64,000 nucleotides of DNA from Muscardinus avellanarius (GCA_963383645.1 OY726563.1:38841831-38905830); one strand, 5' to 3'; shown: positions 44,059 through 55,698, numbered from the stretch's first letter. Notes: generated by a model not told the origin, from the sequence alone. Translations and numbers: made by a program.

Positions 44059-44948
44059 GATTATTTCCTCCACCAAGTGTTAATGGAAATCTTGTAAAAA
44101 ATAACTTGACAATATATGGAAGAATTTATCTCTAGGCTTTTGTTTAACTCCATTGGTTTATATATCTGCCTTTATAACAGTACTAAACTGTTTCAATTAT
44201 TGTAGCTTTATATGGTTTGAAATAAGAAAATATACACCTTCTACCTTTGTTCTTTTTCGAGATTGCTTTGGGTATTTAGAGTCCATATTCCATATTAGGA
44301 TAGATTTTTTTTTCTAAAAATAAATATATAAATATATGATAGTTTCACCTAAAAAAATAGAAAAAAATATTCTCTGGTAAGAAAGAAAGTAAAAAGAAAT
44401 ATTGAAATGTTATCTTTAAGTCATCAAAAGCTTGGTATCAGACAAATGAAAGTTTTATGTGAGATTATCATTTTTAATTTTGGATAAATTGCTATAATAC
44501 TAGATGTCAACCACTAAGCCAAGCATGGGAAGCAGGGATGGGGAGAGAATGGGTTGGGGTTCAGGTGGGGGCTGACTGGGCGATGTGTGCATGTATGTCT
44601 ACAAAAGTTTGTATCCCATTATGATGTATGAATACAATGCACCAATAAAAAAAATGAAAAAAATAAATAAAAAAATAAAAAATAAAAAACTAAAAATAAA
44701 AAAATAAAAGATTATTTCCTCCACCAAGTGTTAATGGAAATCTTGTAAAAAATAACTTGACAATATATGGAAGAATTTATCTCTAGGCTTTTGTTTAACT
44801 CCATTGGTTTATATATCTGCCTTTATAACAGTACTAAACTGTTTCAATTATTGTAGCTTTATATGGTTTGAAATAAGAAAATATACACCTTCTACCTTTG
44901 TTCTTTTTCGAGATTGCTTTGGGTATTTAGAGTCCATATTCCATATTA
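43647..44948. repeat. 651-bp tandem duplication across the E7/E8 junction
   Basis: 43647-44297 and 44298-44948 are nearly identical. Each contains the E 3' UTR, the A-rich run and the start of the next 3' piece (GATTATTTCCTCCACCAAG). The duplication joint lies in the shared AGTCCATATTCCATATTAGG stretch. Confidence 0.9.
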
Positions 44949-45328
44949 GGATAGATTTTTTGTGAAAAATAAATAAATAAATGTGTGATATCTTCACCTA
45001 AAAAAAAGAAAAGAAAAAATATTCTCTGGTAAGAAGGAAAGCAAAGAGAAATATTGAAATGTTATCTTTAAGTCATCAAAAGCTTGGTAGCAGACAAATG
45101 AAAATGTTATGTGAGATTATCATTGTTAATTTTGGAGAAATTGCCATAATACTAGATGTCAACCACTAAGCCAAGCATGGAAAGGAGGGATGGGGAGGGA
45201 ACTGGGTGGGGATCAGGTAGGGGTTAACTGGGCAATGTGTGTATGTATGTCTACAAAAGTTATTTTTTATCCCATTATGATGTATGAATACAGTGCACCA
45301 ATAAAAAAAAGTTTCAGGTTAAAAAAAA
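44059..45328 (+). mobile_element. E8: 5'-truncated E copy, partly duplicated
   Basis: It begins within the inverted ORF2 block (GATTATTTCCTCC). Because of the tandem duplication it is seen twice (44059 and 44710). The second instance continues into its own distinct 3' UTR (TAAATGTGTGATATCTTCAC) and ends near 45328. Confidence 0.85.
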
Positions 45329-45343
45329 CAAAAAGGAAAATCA

Positions 45344-45787
45344 CAATTTAGCATTGTGAGATTGAGTCATTTTGGATGCTTAGAGTTGCTTCTCTACCTT
45401 TCATGTCCAACAAACCTTATAGAATACACACAGAAAACACTCAGAAATGCTCGGGGCAACTAAACTGGTTTCTACCAAATTCTCTCAGCTTATCTGTGGA
45501 GAACTCAGTCCTATGCTAGACACTTGTCTACCTTGGAGATCTTTCTTTCCCCATTGCCTTCATTCCCCATTGCTGTCATTCCCCATTGCCTACTCTAGCA
45601 GATATGCATTTGGCTTGTTCTACTTCCAAACATGCTCCTTTTCTGACCATTCTGAGTAGATCTTCTAGCTACCTGTCAAGTGACCTCATCCAGCTGCAGA
45701 GACAATATAGTCTTGTGCAAGAGCACGAGTAAGAGTCCAAGCCCCCACAACCTCCAGTTTAGATAAAGATCAAAGCCTAGTCTCCTT
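45344..45787. other. No recognised feature
   Basis: A short internal repeat (CCCCATTGCC with CATTCCCCATTGC, about 45551-45590) was seen, but no gene. Confidence 0.4.
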
Positions 45788-45985
45788 TTTTGGTACTGAG
45801 GATCGAACCCCAGAGACACTTGGACCTCTGAGGTATATCCCCAACCCATCTTATTTTGAAACAGGTTCTTGCTAAATTGCTAAGGATCTCACTAAGTGGT
45901 TGCTGGTTCTGGCCTCAAATCTGTGATCTTCCTGTTTCTATCTCCAAAGTACTGGGATTACATGTGTGCACCACCCACCTGGCTT
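45788..45985 (-). mobile_element. B1-dID SINE, old
   Basis: GAGGATCGAACCCCAGAG to GTGTGCACCACCCACCTGG. Confidence 0.8.
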
Positions 45986-46190
45986 CAAGAAAGTTTTAAC
46001 ATGTAATGTATAAAGAGAATAAATAAAACTGAAAACTGGAATTTGCCAAGGAAGGGTTTATATAAGAGGTATACTTAAATGATTATATCATTTGTCAGAA
46101 AAATTATTTACAGATACAAAAGATATGTTTTTTAAGGTTCCTTTGGAAGCAATCATTTCATTTTAAACAACATAACAATTTTTCAAGTTT

Positions 46191-46385
46191 TTTTTTTCTT
46201 TTTGGTGGTACTGGGGATGAAACCCCAGGGCCTTCTACCTCCAGGCTACACTCCCAGACCTATTTTATAATTTTTATTTGGAAACAGGGTCTCTTAAGCC
46301 AGTGGAGGCTGGCTTTGAACCTGTGCGATCCTGCTGTCTCAACCTCCCAAGCGCAGGGATTACAAGCATGTGCCACACGCCCTGC
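46191..46385 (-). mobile_element. B1-dID SINE, 15-bp TSD
   Basis: A dimer whose right half mixes old (GATGAAACCCCAGGGCC) and young (CTACCTCCAGGCTACACTCC) features. CAATTTTTCAAGTTT lies at 46176-46190 and 46386-46400. Confidence 0.92.
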
Positions 46386-46400
46386 CAATTTTTCAAGTTT

Positions 46401-46629
46401 ATCAGAGAAAATACCATATAAATACTTTCATGACAAAAAGCCTTGGGCTTACACTATTTTGAGAACCTATGGAGAAAAGTAAATTTTGCCAAACGTAAAC
46501 AGTGACAATATGATAACACCATTTGATAAGCCCCTACAGTAGCAGAACATAGTTACATATACTTTCTGAACTGGACCAAGGACTACAACAGCAGCTACTG
46601 GGGATCATTTTTTTTCAAATTCAAATGAA
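46401..46629. other. No recognised feature
   Basis: Nothing recognisable between the SINE TSD and the L1 end. Confidence 0.4.
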
Positions 46630-46735
46630 TGATCAAGAGACATACTATATGTTGTGTGTATGTATATTCCTTTCACTTTATACCTCAGTATGATGTATAA
46701 TTACAATGCACCAACAAAAGTATAAAAAAGATAGG
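46630..46735 (+). mobile_element. L1 3' terminus
   Basis: CCTCAGTATGATGTATAATT and ATGCACCAACAAAAGTATAAAA, the very end of an L1 3' UTR. Confidence 0.65.
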
Positions 46736-46814
46736 TATGAACTAAATCATTTGTAGTATAGACTATTCATTTTATTTATACAAAATTAACATAAATTTCA
46801 CCATTTTTTAGAGC

Positions 46815-46968
46815 TTCTTTTTTATTGGTGCATTATATTCATACATCTTATTGGGGTAAAGAACTTGTGTGTACATACATGTACACATCACTGATTTAAC
46901 CCCCACCCCATTCCCTCCCCGTCCCTCCTTCCCTTGCTTGGCTTAGTAGTTGACTTCGATATGTTTAT
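46815..46968 (-). mobile_element. L1 3' UTR copy 1, antisense
   Basis: TTATTGGTGCATTATATTC to GACTTCGATATGTTT. It stops at exactly the same internal point from which copy 2 continues. Confidence 0.75.
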
Positions 46969-47335
46969 TTTATTTTTTTTTATTTATTTATTTTTTATTG
47001 GTGCATTATATTCATACAACTTATTGGGGTAAAAAACTTGTGTGTATAAACATGTACTCATCGCTGATTTAACCCCTACCCAAATACCACCCCATTCCCT
47101 CCCCGTCCCTCCCTTCCTTGCTTGGCTTAGTGATTGACTTCGATATGTTTAAGTACATTGTGTGTTTTAGAGATTTTCCTCTTTCCCCCTCCTTTCTCCT
47201 CCTTTAGGTTGTCTTGTTTGCTCCTCTATAGGAATTCCTTTTTCATCTAGGTTCCTCCTATGACCCATTTCTCCTTAGCTTTCACATATTAGGCATAGCA
47301 TCTGATTTCTTATTTTTTGTGACTGACTATACCAA
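46969..47335 (-). mobile_element. L1 3' UTR copy 2, antisense
   Basis: Same start as copy 1 but extends further (TAAGTACATTGTGTGTTTTAG, then CTTTCACATATTAGGCATAG). The two differ at roughly 7 percent of positions over 155 bp. Confidence 0.75.
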
Positions 47336-47409
47336 ACTAATGCATGTATATCTATGTTCATATATTTCACCATTCTTAAGAGAATACAATGCTTAAGACA
47401 AAAACCTAT

Positions 47410-47477
47410 GGAGGGAGAGAAAGAGAAAGAGAAAGAGAAAGAGGGAGAGGGAGAGAGACAGAGACAGAGACAGAGGC

Positions 47478-47533
<56 letters not shown>
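47410..47533. repeat. Compound (GA)-rich microsatellite
   Basis: GAGAAA, GAGACA and pure GA blocks in sequence. Reading frames across it are repeat artefacts. Confidence 0.95.
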
Positions 47534-47534
<1 letters not shown>

Positions 47535-47535
<1 letters not shown>

Positions 47536-47710
47536 TGCTACCTTAAAATCCCCACTACCAACAAATAGTTGTGTAACTTTAAGCAAATTACTTGCACCCT
47601 AAGCTTCAGTTTCCTGGCTGTAAAATGGGGATAATTATGGTACCTGCTTCAGGGGAAAAATGTTTCATAAAATTCACAACACACGGATATTCTTCAATAG
47701 ATGTTATATT
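47535..47710 (+). repeat. MIR
   Basis: CAAATTACTTGCACCCTAAG, TCAGTTTCCTGGCTGTAAAA and TGGGGATAATTATGG. Confidence 0.85.
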
Positions 47711-47744
47711 TTAGTAGTCATGTTTTGGGTCATGTGGGAGAAAA

Positions 47745-47885
47745 TTACCAACTTGGCTATCAGAAGATCTGAGCTCTAGTCTCAGTTATGCCACTAATTG
47801 TAGGACCTTTGGATGAATTTCTCGGTCATTTCCTATCCTTATTTCATCTTAGATAAATGAGAGTGTTTATAAGACTACAAGTTTC
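47745..47885 (+). repeat. Second MIR, diverged
   Basis: AGATCTGAGCTCTAGTCTCA, ATGCCACTAATTGTAGGACC and a degenerate AAATGAGAG. Order matches MIR. Confidence 0.6.
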
Positions 47886-48290
47886 AGGTATCTATCACTA
47901 TACAATCAATCACCTAAATTTAGTATCTGAAAACAATGATTCACTATTTTCATGATTTGGGGGGTTGAGTGGCAGTATAAAAATGGCTTCTCATTGCCAG
48001 GAGTGGTGGCGCATGCTTGTAATCCCCGTGCTTGGGTGGTGGAGACAGGAGGATCACGCAGGTTCGAAGCCAGCCATGCTGGCTTAAGAGACCCTGTTTC
48101 CAAATAAAGAAATATAAAATAGGTCTGGGAGTGTAGCCCTAAGGCATAAGGGCTTCCAGGAACCCCAGTACCACAAAAAAATGGCCTCTCGCCCTCCAGG
48201 ATCTCTTTCCTTGAGGATCTCTTTCCTTGAATCCTCTCCTCAGGACTGTTGCAAGTATCTTTACAATTCCATAGTCTGCCCCAAATGTCT
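47886..48290. mobile_element. MLT1-like LTR piece with SINE insertion
   Basis: ATCTATCACTATACAATC and AAAACAATGATTCACTATTT resemble an MLT1 end. A SINE follows at 47995-48178. Confidence 0.4.
47995..48178 (+). mobile_element. B1-dID SINE, young subtype
   Basis: GCCAGGAGTGGTGGCGCATG to GGAACCCCAGTACCAC. AAAATGGCTTCTC before and AAAATGGCCTCTC after form the likely TSD. Confidence 0.9.
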
Positions 48291-48438
48291 CAGTTAGCAT
48301 TCTCACTAATATAATTCAAAACAACTGACCACACAACTTAGAGGAAGGAGGATTCATTTGTTTAGACTTTTTAAAGATTTCAGAGGTTCAGTTCATGTCA
48401 GGCTTGGTCTGTGAAGCTCAGAGCATGGCATGAGAAGT

Positions 48439-48502
<64 letters not shown>

Positions 48503-48720
48503 AGGAGGAGGAGGAGGAGGAGGAGGGGAAAAGTAACAAGGCTTTGCCCTCACATCACTGAGACCAGAAGCAAGTAAGAGCAAGGAGAAGAAGGAGCTTA
48601 TATAATACCCAAAGCTACACCCCAGGGACCTCTTCTTGGCAACCAAGTCCTACCTCCAACATTGCTTCCTTGTCTCCATGAGGGCTAGAGATGACATTTT
48701 AAATCCAAACCATTAGACCA
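48290..48720 (-). mobile_element. MaLR-like LTR, antisense, with (GA)n
   Basis: AGTTAGCATTCTCACTAATA at one end and CTACCTCCAACATTGC at the other. A GA/GGA repeat interrupts it. Confidence 0.5.
48443..48526. repeat. (GA)n-(GGA)n microsatellite
   Basis: About 28 GA dinucleotides followed by GGA units. Confidence 0.95.
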
Positions 48721-49239
48721 AGTATCTTTACAACAATGCTTCCAAGAGGAAGTGTTGCAAGTGGACAAGGGTTTATTAAGAGTCTGCATTCATCTTGGCT
48801 TGTTGATATTCCTTTGACCAAAGCCAGTTAGACAACCAACCAAACCCATCAATTTTGAAGGGAATGAATACTGGAACATATGTTCCATTGGAAGACAGTA
48901 ACATAAAAATCTACTCCACCATGATTTCAAATTTTCTTCAAATTTAGCATATGTCAACTTAATTCTGGAACTCTTACAATCTGGATTTCTTTCCAAGATC
49001 TTTTCATTTTGCTTCTCAACAGACTATCATTTGGTTTTAGATGCCATCATAGATTGAATGACCTTGTCCTTCGAGGGAAAAAAAGCCATGTACATATCTC
49101 CTGAATTCATTATTGTTGTTGTTTTCTTTATTTGTTGGTTTAGAACAGTACTTTTGCAAATTCAGTATACTTTAATATGTTAAGTTTTTATCCACTTTAA
49201 CTTCTACATGTTAATCTACATCCCACAGAAATCTAAGTA
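48721..49239. other. No recognised feature
   Basis: Unrecognised non-coding sequence. Confidence 0.4.
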
Positions 49240-49605
49240 TCTGTAAGGGGTTGGATTTAGAATGTCTCCCTTGCTGTCATGGAAACAAGGCAGAAATGTT
49301 ACATGAAGGGCTTGGTTACTAAGGAGGGGCTCCTGGGGGCGTGGATTTGGGGATTATAAAATATTCCTCCTCTCCTTGCTCTCATTTTTGCTTCCAGTCT
49401 CCATGATGTGGGAGTAGAGCCCTTGTTCTCTCCATCTCTCTGCTTCCTACTGCCATTCTCTAAGCTCTACAAACTCACCTAACATGGACTCTGAACCTCT
49501 GGAATCTCCAGAACTCTGAGCAAATGAATTTTCTTTCTCTAAGTTGTGTAGTCATGTTTATTTGGTCTCAGCAGTGAGAATGATGACTGAGACAGTACCT
49601 TCAGT
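49240..49605 (+). mobile_element. MaLR-like solo LTR
   Basis: GATGTGGGAGTAGAGCCCTT, GAACCTCTGGAATCTCCAG and AGCAGTGAGAATGATGACTG parallel the LTR at 36800-37320. Confidence 0.6.
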
Positions 49606-49634
49606 ACCTTTCCTCAGGTCTCCCCCTATTCTTT

Positions 49635-49835
49635 TTGTTTATTTGTTGTTGTGGTGGTGGTACTGGGGACTGAACCCAGGGCCATTACACCTCTGAAATA
49701 TAACCTCAGTCCTATTTTTTTAATTTTGAAGCAGTATCTCACTAAGTTACCATTCACTGGCCTTAGGCCTGCAGTCCTCCTGTCTGAGTCTTCAAAGTAC
49801 TGGAATTGCAGGAATGAAGCACCATGCCTGGACTC
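49635..49835 (-). mobile_element. B1-dID SINE, old
   Basis: GGGGACTGAACCCAGGGCC to GAAGCACCATGCCTGGA. Confidence 0.8.
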
Positions 49836-50841
49836 GGTTCTTTATTCAGTTTTTCTGTATCTCTTAAGGGCACCTACATATGGTTTGCTAGTCTGGTTGC
49901 AAGTTTGTTTTATACAGGTCTAACCCTGATCCTCTGTAGAGCTGTTCCTTTACATGTTACCAGAAAAAAACAAAGGCAAAACTCTTCATGTTATGTCACA
50001 TGTTTCAGTAAACACCCATCATCTGCCTGTTGACACTGAAATAAGCCTTTCCTAAATTTCTCTCCATTTGGATACCTTTTAGACGATGGATGTGAAGGTT
50101 CAGGAAAGCCCTATCAGCCAACAGCCCCATGTGCCCTAGTTTCAGTGCACCCACTATCTTGTCATTTGCATGCACTTTTAATTTTTTCATTTATATTTAC
50201 TTAGATATAACATTTGTACATTTTTATGGGGAACGTTAAGGTGATTTAACACAATCAACATTCATTTTGAAAGGCAAAGCAATGAACCATTGTGCATTTG
50301 AACATGCTGTTTTATGCACCATTTTCAGGGACACACCCCATTGTTGATATAAGACTTTGTGCAGGGGTTGGATTTTCCATCTCAAAATGTCCTATCTGGT
50401 CTCCACGTGAGTCATTTCAGGTTGAAGTGGAAACCTAGCAACTATCTGGTTAACAGGATCAATTTAGACAGCAGGAGGTCTAGTCTGGCTGAGTTACAAA
50501 GCTTAGCATTTAGCCACAATGAAGAGCTTCAGCCTAGGTTTTCAGAAAGTCTAAAAATGCTTTGTTAAAAGGCATTTCAGGAAGCCACACAGTCACTTTC
50601 CTGGGATTCTTCTCTTCACAAATCAACACAACTTATCTGATAATTGCGATCAACTATGCTGTAATGTTTTCCCAATATTATCTAATTGGTCATTTATGAG
50701 ACAAAATAGCTAGAGCTGGCGCGATTCTATCCAAAAAGCATCGTGCCTGGTACATACTGTCTCAAATAGTCATAGCTTTGAGGAGGCACACCAAGCATGC
50801 TGGTGGATTTTTGGAAATTATGTATTATATAAAACAGTACA
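49836..50841. other. Mostly unrecognised
   Basis: A weak antisense L1-like bit near 50210-50270 (TTTTTATGGGGAACG). Otherwise nothing is recognisable. Confidence 0.35.
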
Positions 50842-51057
50842 AACTGGGTGTTGTAGTGTATGCTTGTAATCCCAGTACTTGGGTAGCTGAGACAGGAGGA
50901 TTGCAGGTTCAAGGAAGCCTCAGCAATTTAGTGAAGTCCTCTATAACTTAGTGAGACCTTGCTTCAAAATAAAAATAAAATAGGCCTGGAGAGTAGCTCA
51001 GAGGTATAATCCCTTTGGGTTCAATGCCCAGTACCCCCCCACACACACACACACAAA
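50842..51057 (+). mobile_element. B1-dID SINE with short (AC)n tail
   Basis: AACTGGGTGTTGTAGTGTATG to CAATGCCCAGTACC, then (AC)9 or so. The 51058-51295 flank is unrecognised. Confidence 0.82.
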
Positions 51058-51295
51058 ATGGCTCCATCAGTGAAACATCAGCACAAAACTATACCTAACA
51101 CGTGCATTCCTATCTGAGGACAGATTGCAGATACATTACCATCATTAGTTTGCTCACTTTAGTTTAGTGTAAATGTATTTGTAATTAATATGTAACTGTA
51201 CTGAAAAGAATTCAACTAACAGTAAAAACCAAATATGCCCCAAATTCTCAAATTTCTTTAAATGACCCAAGAATATTGTGTTGCCTATGTGCATT

Positions 51296-51472
51296 TTTTC
51301 ACAGTATTGGGGGTGGAACCCAGGGACATTGCGCCTCTGAGCTACATCCCCAGTCCAATTTTTTGTCTTTTTATTTTTTGAAACAGGGTCTCACTGAGTT
51401 GCAAATGATCTCACTAAGTAGCTGAGGCTGTCTATGAACCACGATCCTCCAGTCCGCCTCCCAAATGTTGGT
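51296..51472 (-). mobile_element. B1-dID SINE
   Basis: GGGGGTGGAACCCAGGGAC to CGCCTCCCAAATGTTGG. The left end is missing. Confidence 0.8.
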
Positions 51473-51473
51473 G

Positions 51474-51660
51474 CATTTTTTTTTTTGACTGGTGATTGGA
51501 CTCATGGACATTCTACCTTTGAGCTACACTCCAGACCTTTTTATTCCTTATTTTGAAACAGGCTTTTGCTAAGTTTCTGAGGCTGGCTTGGAACCTGCAA
51601 TCCTCCTTCTCAGATTCCTAAACACAGGGACTATGGGCATGTATCACCATGCCCATTTCT
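51474..51660 (-). mobile_element. B1-dID SINE adjacent to the previous one
   Basis: TGATTGGACTCATGGACATTC to GTATCACCATGCCCA. Diverged. It may have inserted at the left end of the preceding copy. Confidence 0.78.
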
Positions 51661-51929
51661 ATGTGTGTATTTAAAAAAAATTAACAGGAGAGATGCTAGA
51701 AAAAATAAGTTAACTACATCAAAATATAAAATGTATTGTTCATGGTGCCTGTTTATAGAAATACTGTATGTTAGAATATTTCTTATCTTAGAAATACTAA
51801 AATTTGTATGCATAAAAAGAAATATTAACATTGTTGACTCCGAGAGGAGAAACCAGGGGTGGCAGGGAGATTTATTTCATGTTTTATATACTCATTATAA
51901 AATGGATTTCATAACTGTCATGTGGGGTT

Positions 51930-52003
51930 TTTTGTATGTGTGGTACTGGATATTGAACTCATGGGCAGTCTACCTCTGAGATACACCCCTGGCCCTGTTT
52001 TTT

Positions 52004-52046
<43 letters not shown>

Positions 52047-52212
52047 TTGTAGTACTAAGGATGGAACCCAGGAGCCTTCCACATCTGGGCTACACCCTCA
52101 GACTTTTTTTTTTATTTGGAAACAGGGTCTCACTAAGTTACATAGGACCTCACTAAGTAGCTGAGGCTGGCCACAAACCTGTGATCCTCCTCTCTCAGCC
52201 TCCCAAATACTC
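51930..52212 (-). mobile_element. SINE right-half fragment and SINE dimer around (TTTA)n
   Basis: A right half (51935-51995, GAACTCATGGGCAGTCTACC), a (TTTA)n run (52002-52048), then a dimer (52049-52212, GATGGAACCCAGGAGCC to AGCCTCCCAAATA). Confidence 0.78.
52002..52048. repeat. (TTTA)n microsatellite
   Basis: About eleven tetramers, apparently the tail of the SINE at 52049. Confidence 0.95.
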
Positions 52213-52914
52213 TTGCATTAATTTAATATGAAAAAATTAAAAACAAACAAATAAATGCAAGCATCTTCTATTTTATTAACCTTATTCCCTGGTAGAATTT
52301 AATGTGGATCTAATTCATAGAATTAATACAATTCCCTGCATTTTAGAACTAAGGGCTTTTGGCATCCCCTCTCCCATTGTATCAACTATTTCTGTATTAA
52401 ATATGGTAAGTTAGCTCATTAGCATAGCAGTAAATACAACTACATTCCAGTAGAGCTAGAGAACATGGGAAGCTCTTGGAATTCACCTTAATGGATTTTG
52501 ATCCTACAGTTGGTAGTAGAGGTTTTTACTTTGCCCCTCAGGCTCCTAAGTGCCAGGATTGTTTGTGTAGGATGGGCAGAATCGGTGTGTGCCTACTAGG
52601 TAAACCATGAAGGTTCCACCTGTCTCTGTAAGTTCCAGGTACATTGCATTACAAATTCGATTTTTGAATGAAGACACTGATATTTACAGAAATGCTTATG
52701 CTGATGTGAGAAATAATCAATACAAGTTAACTACAATGAATTGAGTCTATTGATTCTTTCTTGAAAGTTGGGAAGTGAGCAGGTTGGGGAAAAGGAGACG
52801 AGAAAGCAAGGGAACCAGAGAGGAAAGAGAATGCTGCTGAAAGTTGGCTAGTGTCATTCTTCTGCCTACACAATCATGTTGCTGTGTAATAAGCTTTAAA
52901 AAAATGGCTTTTGG
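52213..52914. other. No recognised feature
   Basis: About 0.7 kb without repeat landmarks or a plausible exon. Confidence 0.4.
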
Positions 52915-53102
52915 GCCAGGCATGGTGGTGCGTGCCTATGATCCCAGTACTTGAGAGGCTGAGACAGGAGGATCACAGATCCAAGGCCAGCCTTAGCCAT
53001 TTAGCAAGACCCTCAGCAACCTAGTAAGATCCTCTTTCAAAACAAACAAAGTCTGGGGGTGTAGCTAAGAAATAGAATGCCCCTGGGCATTCAGTCCCCA
53101 GT

Positions 53103-53150
<48 letters not shown>
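52915..53150 (+). mobile_element. B1-dID SINE with (CA)n tail
   Basis: GCCAGGCATGGTGGTGCGTG to CAGTCCCCAGTAAAAC, followed by a (CA)n run to 53150. Confidence 0.85.
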
Positions 53151-53152
<2 letters not shown>

Positions 53153-53824
53153 GGCTCTTGGTGATAATTTGATTCTCTCTAAAGCTGAGCAATATCAGCA
53201 ATTCCCCAAGTCCTAAAATGCCAGTAGCTCCTCTCTTCACAGTGACCCTGCCTTCTTGTGACCCTGTGCTCAGGACAGCATGTTCTTTCGGTTTGCTCTA
53301 CTCTGGTATAAAGAACCTTGAGCTCAAGTTCTTGCTTGGACACAATGTGGTAAATATTTAGAACCATTGCCTATAGAGAGGCAGGCCCAAATTTGGCAGA
53401 AAAATTCCAACAGTGATGACATTTTCTCACTTCTCATCAAGGTGACCACATTAGCTGTTGTTCTGAGAAACAACAAAATTCACTCAATGAAAACTCAAAG
53501 GGAAACTTAGGGGAAGAAGGTCTCTAAAGAGGCTTGACTCATCTTTCTCAGATAGCGTGTCCTTATCTTCTGTTTCTAGTTTACCTGGGCAACTAGAGGG
53601 TCCCTGTGTGATCCTTTCTCCTCCCATATCAAGCTGATGGGTTGGCTGTACATGGTAGGGTGCCATGTGGCTCTGAATCTTGGTTTTCAAGTCTACTACA
53701 CAAACTCATGCTGTTCTTCTCTGGATGTGGTATAAGAACTGTGTTTGGCCTCTGTCCCCAGTTACTAGCACAGAGCTAAAAAACCCTTTGGGCATATCCT
53801 GAATGAAAGGTGACAGGAGCATCT
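53151..53824. other. No recognised feature
   Basis: Unrecognised non-coding sequence. Confidence 0.4.
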
Positions 53825-54640
53825 TTTGTCCTAATGAGGTGACTCTTGATGGGGACTCAGTGCTTTATGATGGAGCTGGTCACCAAAAGGGTCAGGCTTT
53901 GATTTAGAAGCTTGGACCAGGCATGGTGGTGGTGCATGTCTATAATTCTAGTACTTGGAAGATTGAAACAGGAGGATCTCAGGTTCAAGGCTAACCTCAA
54001 CAACTTCATGTGACCCTATTTCAAAAATAAAAAGGGTTGTGGGTGTAGCTCAGAGGTAGAACACCCCTAGGTTCAATACCCAGTATCAAACAACAACAAA
54101 AAGATTGGAATTTTCAGCACCACCCCAAAGTTCCAGAGAGGAGAAGAGTGCCTAGAGATGGAATTAATCAACAATGATCAATGATTTAATCGATCACATC
54201 TACTTTAATGAAACTTCCATAAGTGCCCCTAAACAAAGTGTGAACAAACACCTCCAGGAGGGCATCTTAACTCCATGGAGACAGGTTGCTGAGCTCAGGA
54301 CCCTCCCAGTCTTTATCCTAAGTGTCTCTTCAACTAGCTGTTAATTTGTACCCTTTCTAATAAACCTCACTGTTACAGCATTTTCTTGCACTCTGAGAGT
54401 TCTGGCAAATGATGGTACTTACAGATGGGAGTTATGGGAATCTGACTTTGTAGCATAGTCGGACTCAGGGTTGGGCAGCCTGGACACCCAACACATAACG
54501 ACTGGCTTCTGCAGCGAGGATAGTTCTGTATGACCAAGTCCTTTATGTATTGAGTCTGACACTAACTCTGGGTAGGTAGTGGCAGAATTGAGTCGAATTG
54601 TATGATACCTAGTTGGTGTTAGGGAGTTAGAGGAAGGGTG
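53825..54640 (+). mobile_element. Degenerate ERV LTR split by a SINE
   Basis: ACAATGATCAATGATTTAATC, CTTCAACTAGCTGTTAATTT, TAATAAACCTCACTG (poly(A) signal), then TAGTGGCAGAATTGAGTCG, in the order of a common mammalian LTR and its first internal bases. The 54641-54905 flank is unrecognised. Confidence 0.55.
53917..54100 (+). mobile_element. B1-dID SINE, old
   Basis: GACCAGGCATGGTGGTGG to TTCAATACCCAGTATC, inserted in the LTR. Confidence 0.8.
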
Positions 54641-54907
54641 TTAGGGGAACCTGCACATTTTCCATCAGAAGAACCTCTCACTGGCTATCCTAAAGCAGGA
54701 GCACGATTCCTACGTTAACTTGGAGTCTTTCCAGTCATCTCTGTGCAGAAAGCACATACATGGCTTCTCTGACCCAAGCAAGACAAGGAGTCTCAAATGT
54801 CATTCTGCTGTTTACAGACAGGAAAATGAAGTATGGTTTTCTGAATCTTTCTGCAGGCTGCATCCTTCATATGATCACCCATATCCAATGAAGCCCATGT
54901 ACACTGA

Positions 54908-55087
54908 AAAAATTTTTTTGATGATACTGGGGCATCCTACATCTAAGATATACTCTAAGACTCCTTTTAAACTTTTGTTTTGAAAAAGGGTTTAGCTTTG
55001 TTGCTCAGGCTAGCCTCGAACCTACAATCCTCCTGTCTCAGCCTCCCAAGGATTGGGATTACAAAGGTGTGCCACCACACCTGCCTC
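54908..55087 (-). mobile_element. B1-dID SINE, old
   Basis: The left half is well kept (CTCCCAAGGATTGGGATTAC) and the right half poor. Confidence 0.75.
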
Positions 55088-55109
55088 TGTGGAATTTTAA
55101 TCTGTCAGT

Positions 55110-55610
55110 ATTTTGTAAAAATCACCATGTCATCTCTATTCCTCTGATACTACCTCAAGTATTTTCCAACTGCACTCTTTAGATAGCCTGCCAGCTGGTA
55201 TACAGTGCTCACTGTCACCAATCTGGCATCTCTGTCCCCACCCACTGCCCAAAAGGTGGTCTTCCGAAAAGGCAAGTCTGAACTTATCATTTCTTTATTA
55301 AAATTTGCAGTGGTTTCCCGTAGCCTTCAATAATAATCATAGTCCACAGTCCACTGAGGCATATGTCCCTGCTCAGTTCTCAAAATTCATTTTGTGCTAT
55401 AGTCTACAAACATCAATATGAAATTCCTTGCAGTGTCCTGGCTTTTTACATATTATATGGCCTTAATCATTGATTCCACCCGGCTTTTATTTTGTACCTC
55501 TTGTGTGCTAGGCACTATGCTAAATGATGAAACTGCTTTGATAAATAGGAAAGATATGATCCTTACCTTCATGGAGTCTATAGTCAGCGGGAAAGGAGCA
55601 TGTGGAACAA
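55110..55610 (+). repeat. L2 fragment
   Basis: AACTTATCATTTCTTTATTA, TGCAGTGGTTTCCCGTAGCC, then TGCTAGGCACTATGCTAAAT and CCTTCATGGAGTCTATAGTC. These are L2-type landmarks in sense order. Confidence 0.6.
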
Positions 55611-55654
55611 ACACAAGGGAGAGCTATGAAGGTCCAAATGTGGTAGGCATTTGT

Positions 55655-55698
55655 ATACATACGCATACACACACATACAGACACACGCACACACACAA
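55655..55698. repeat. Imperfect (CA)n
   Basis: CA dinucleotides broken by TACA, GCA and CAGA. Confidence 0.85.

Noticed and set aside
44059..44948. A CRISPR-like or satellite array
   Set aside because: There are only two long units, composed of LINE 3' sequence. It is a segmental tandem duplication in a mammalian genome.
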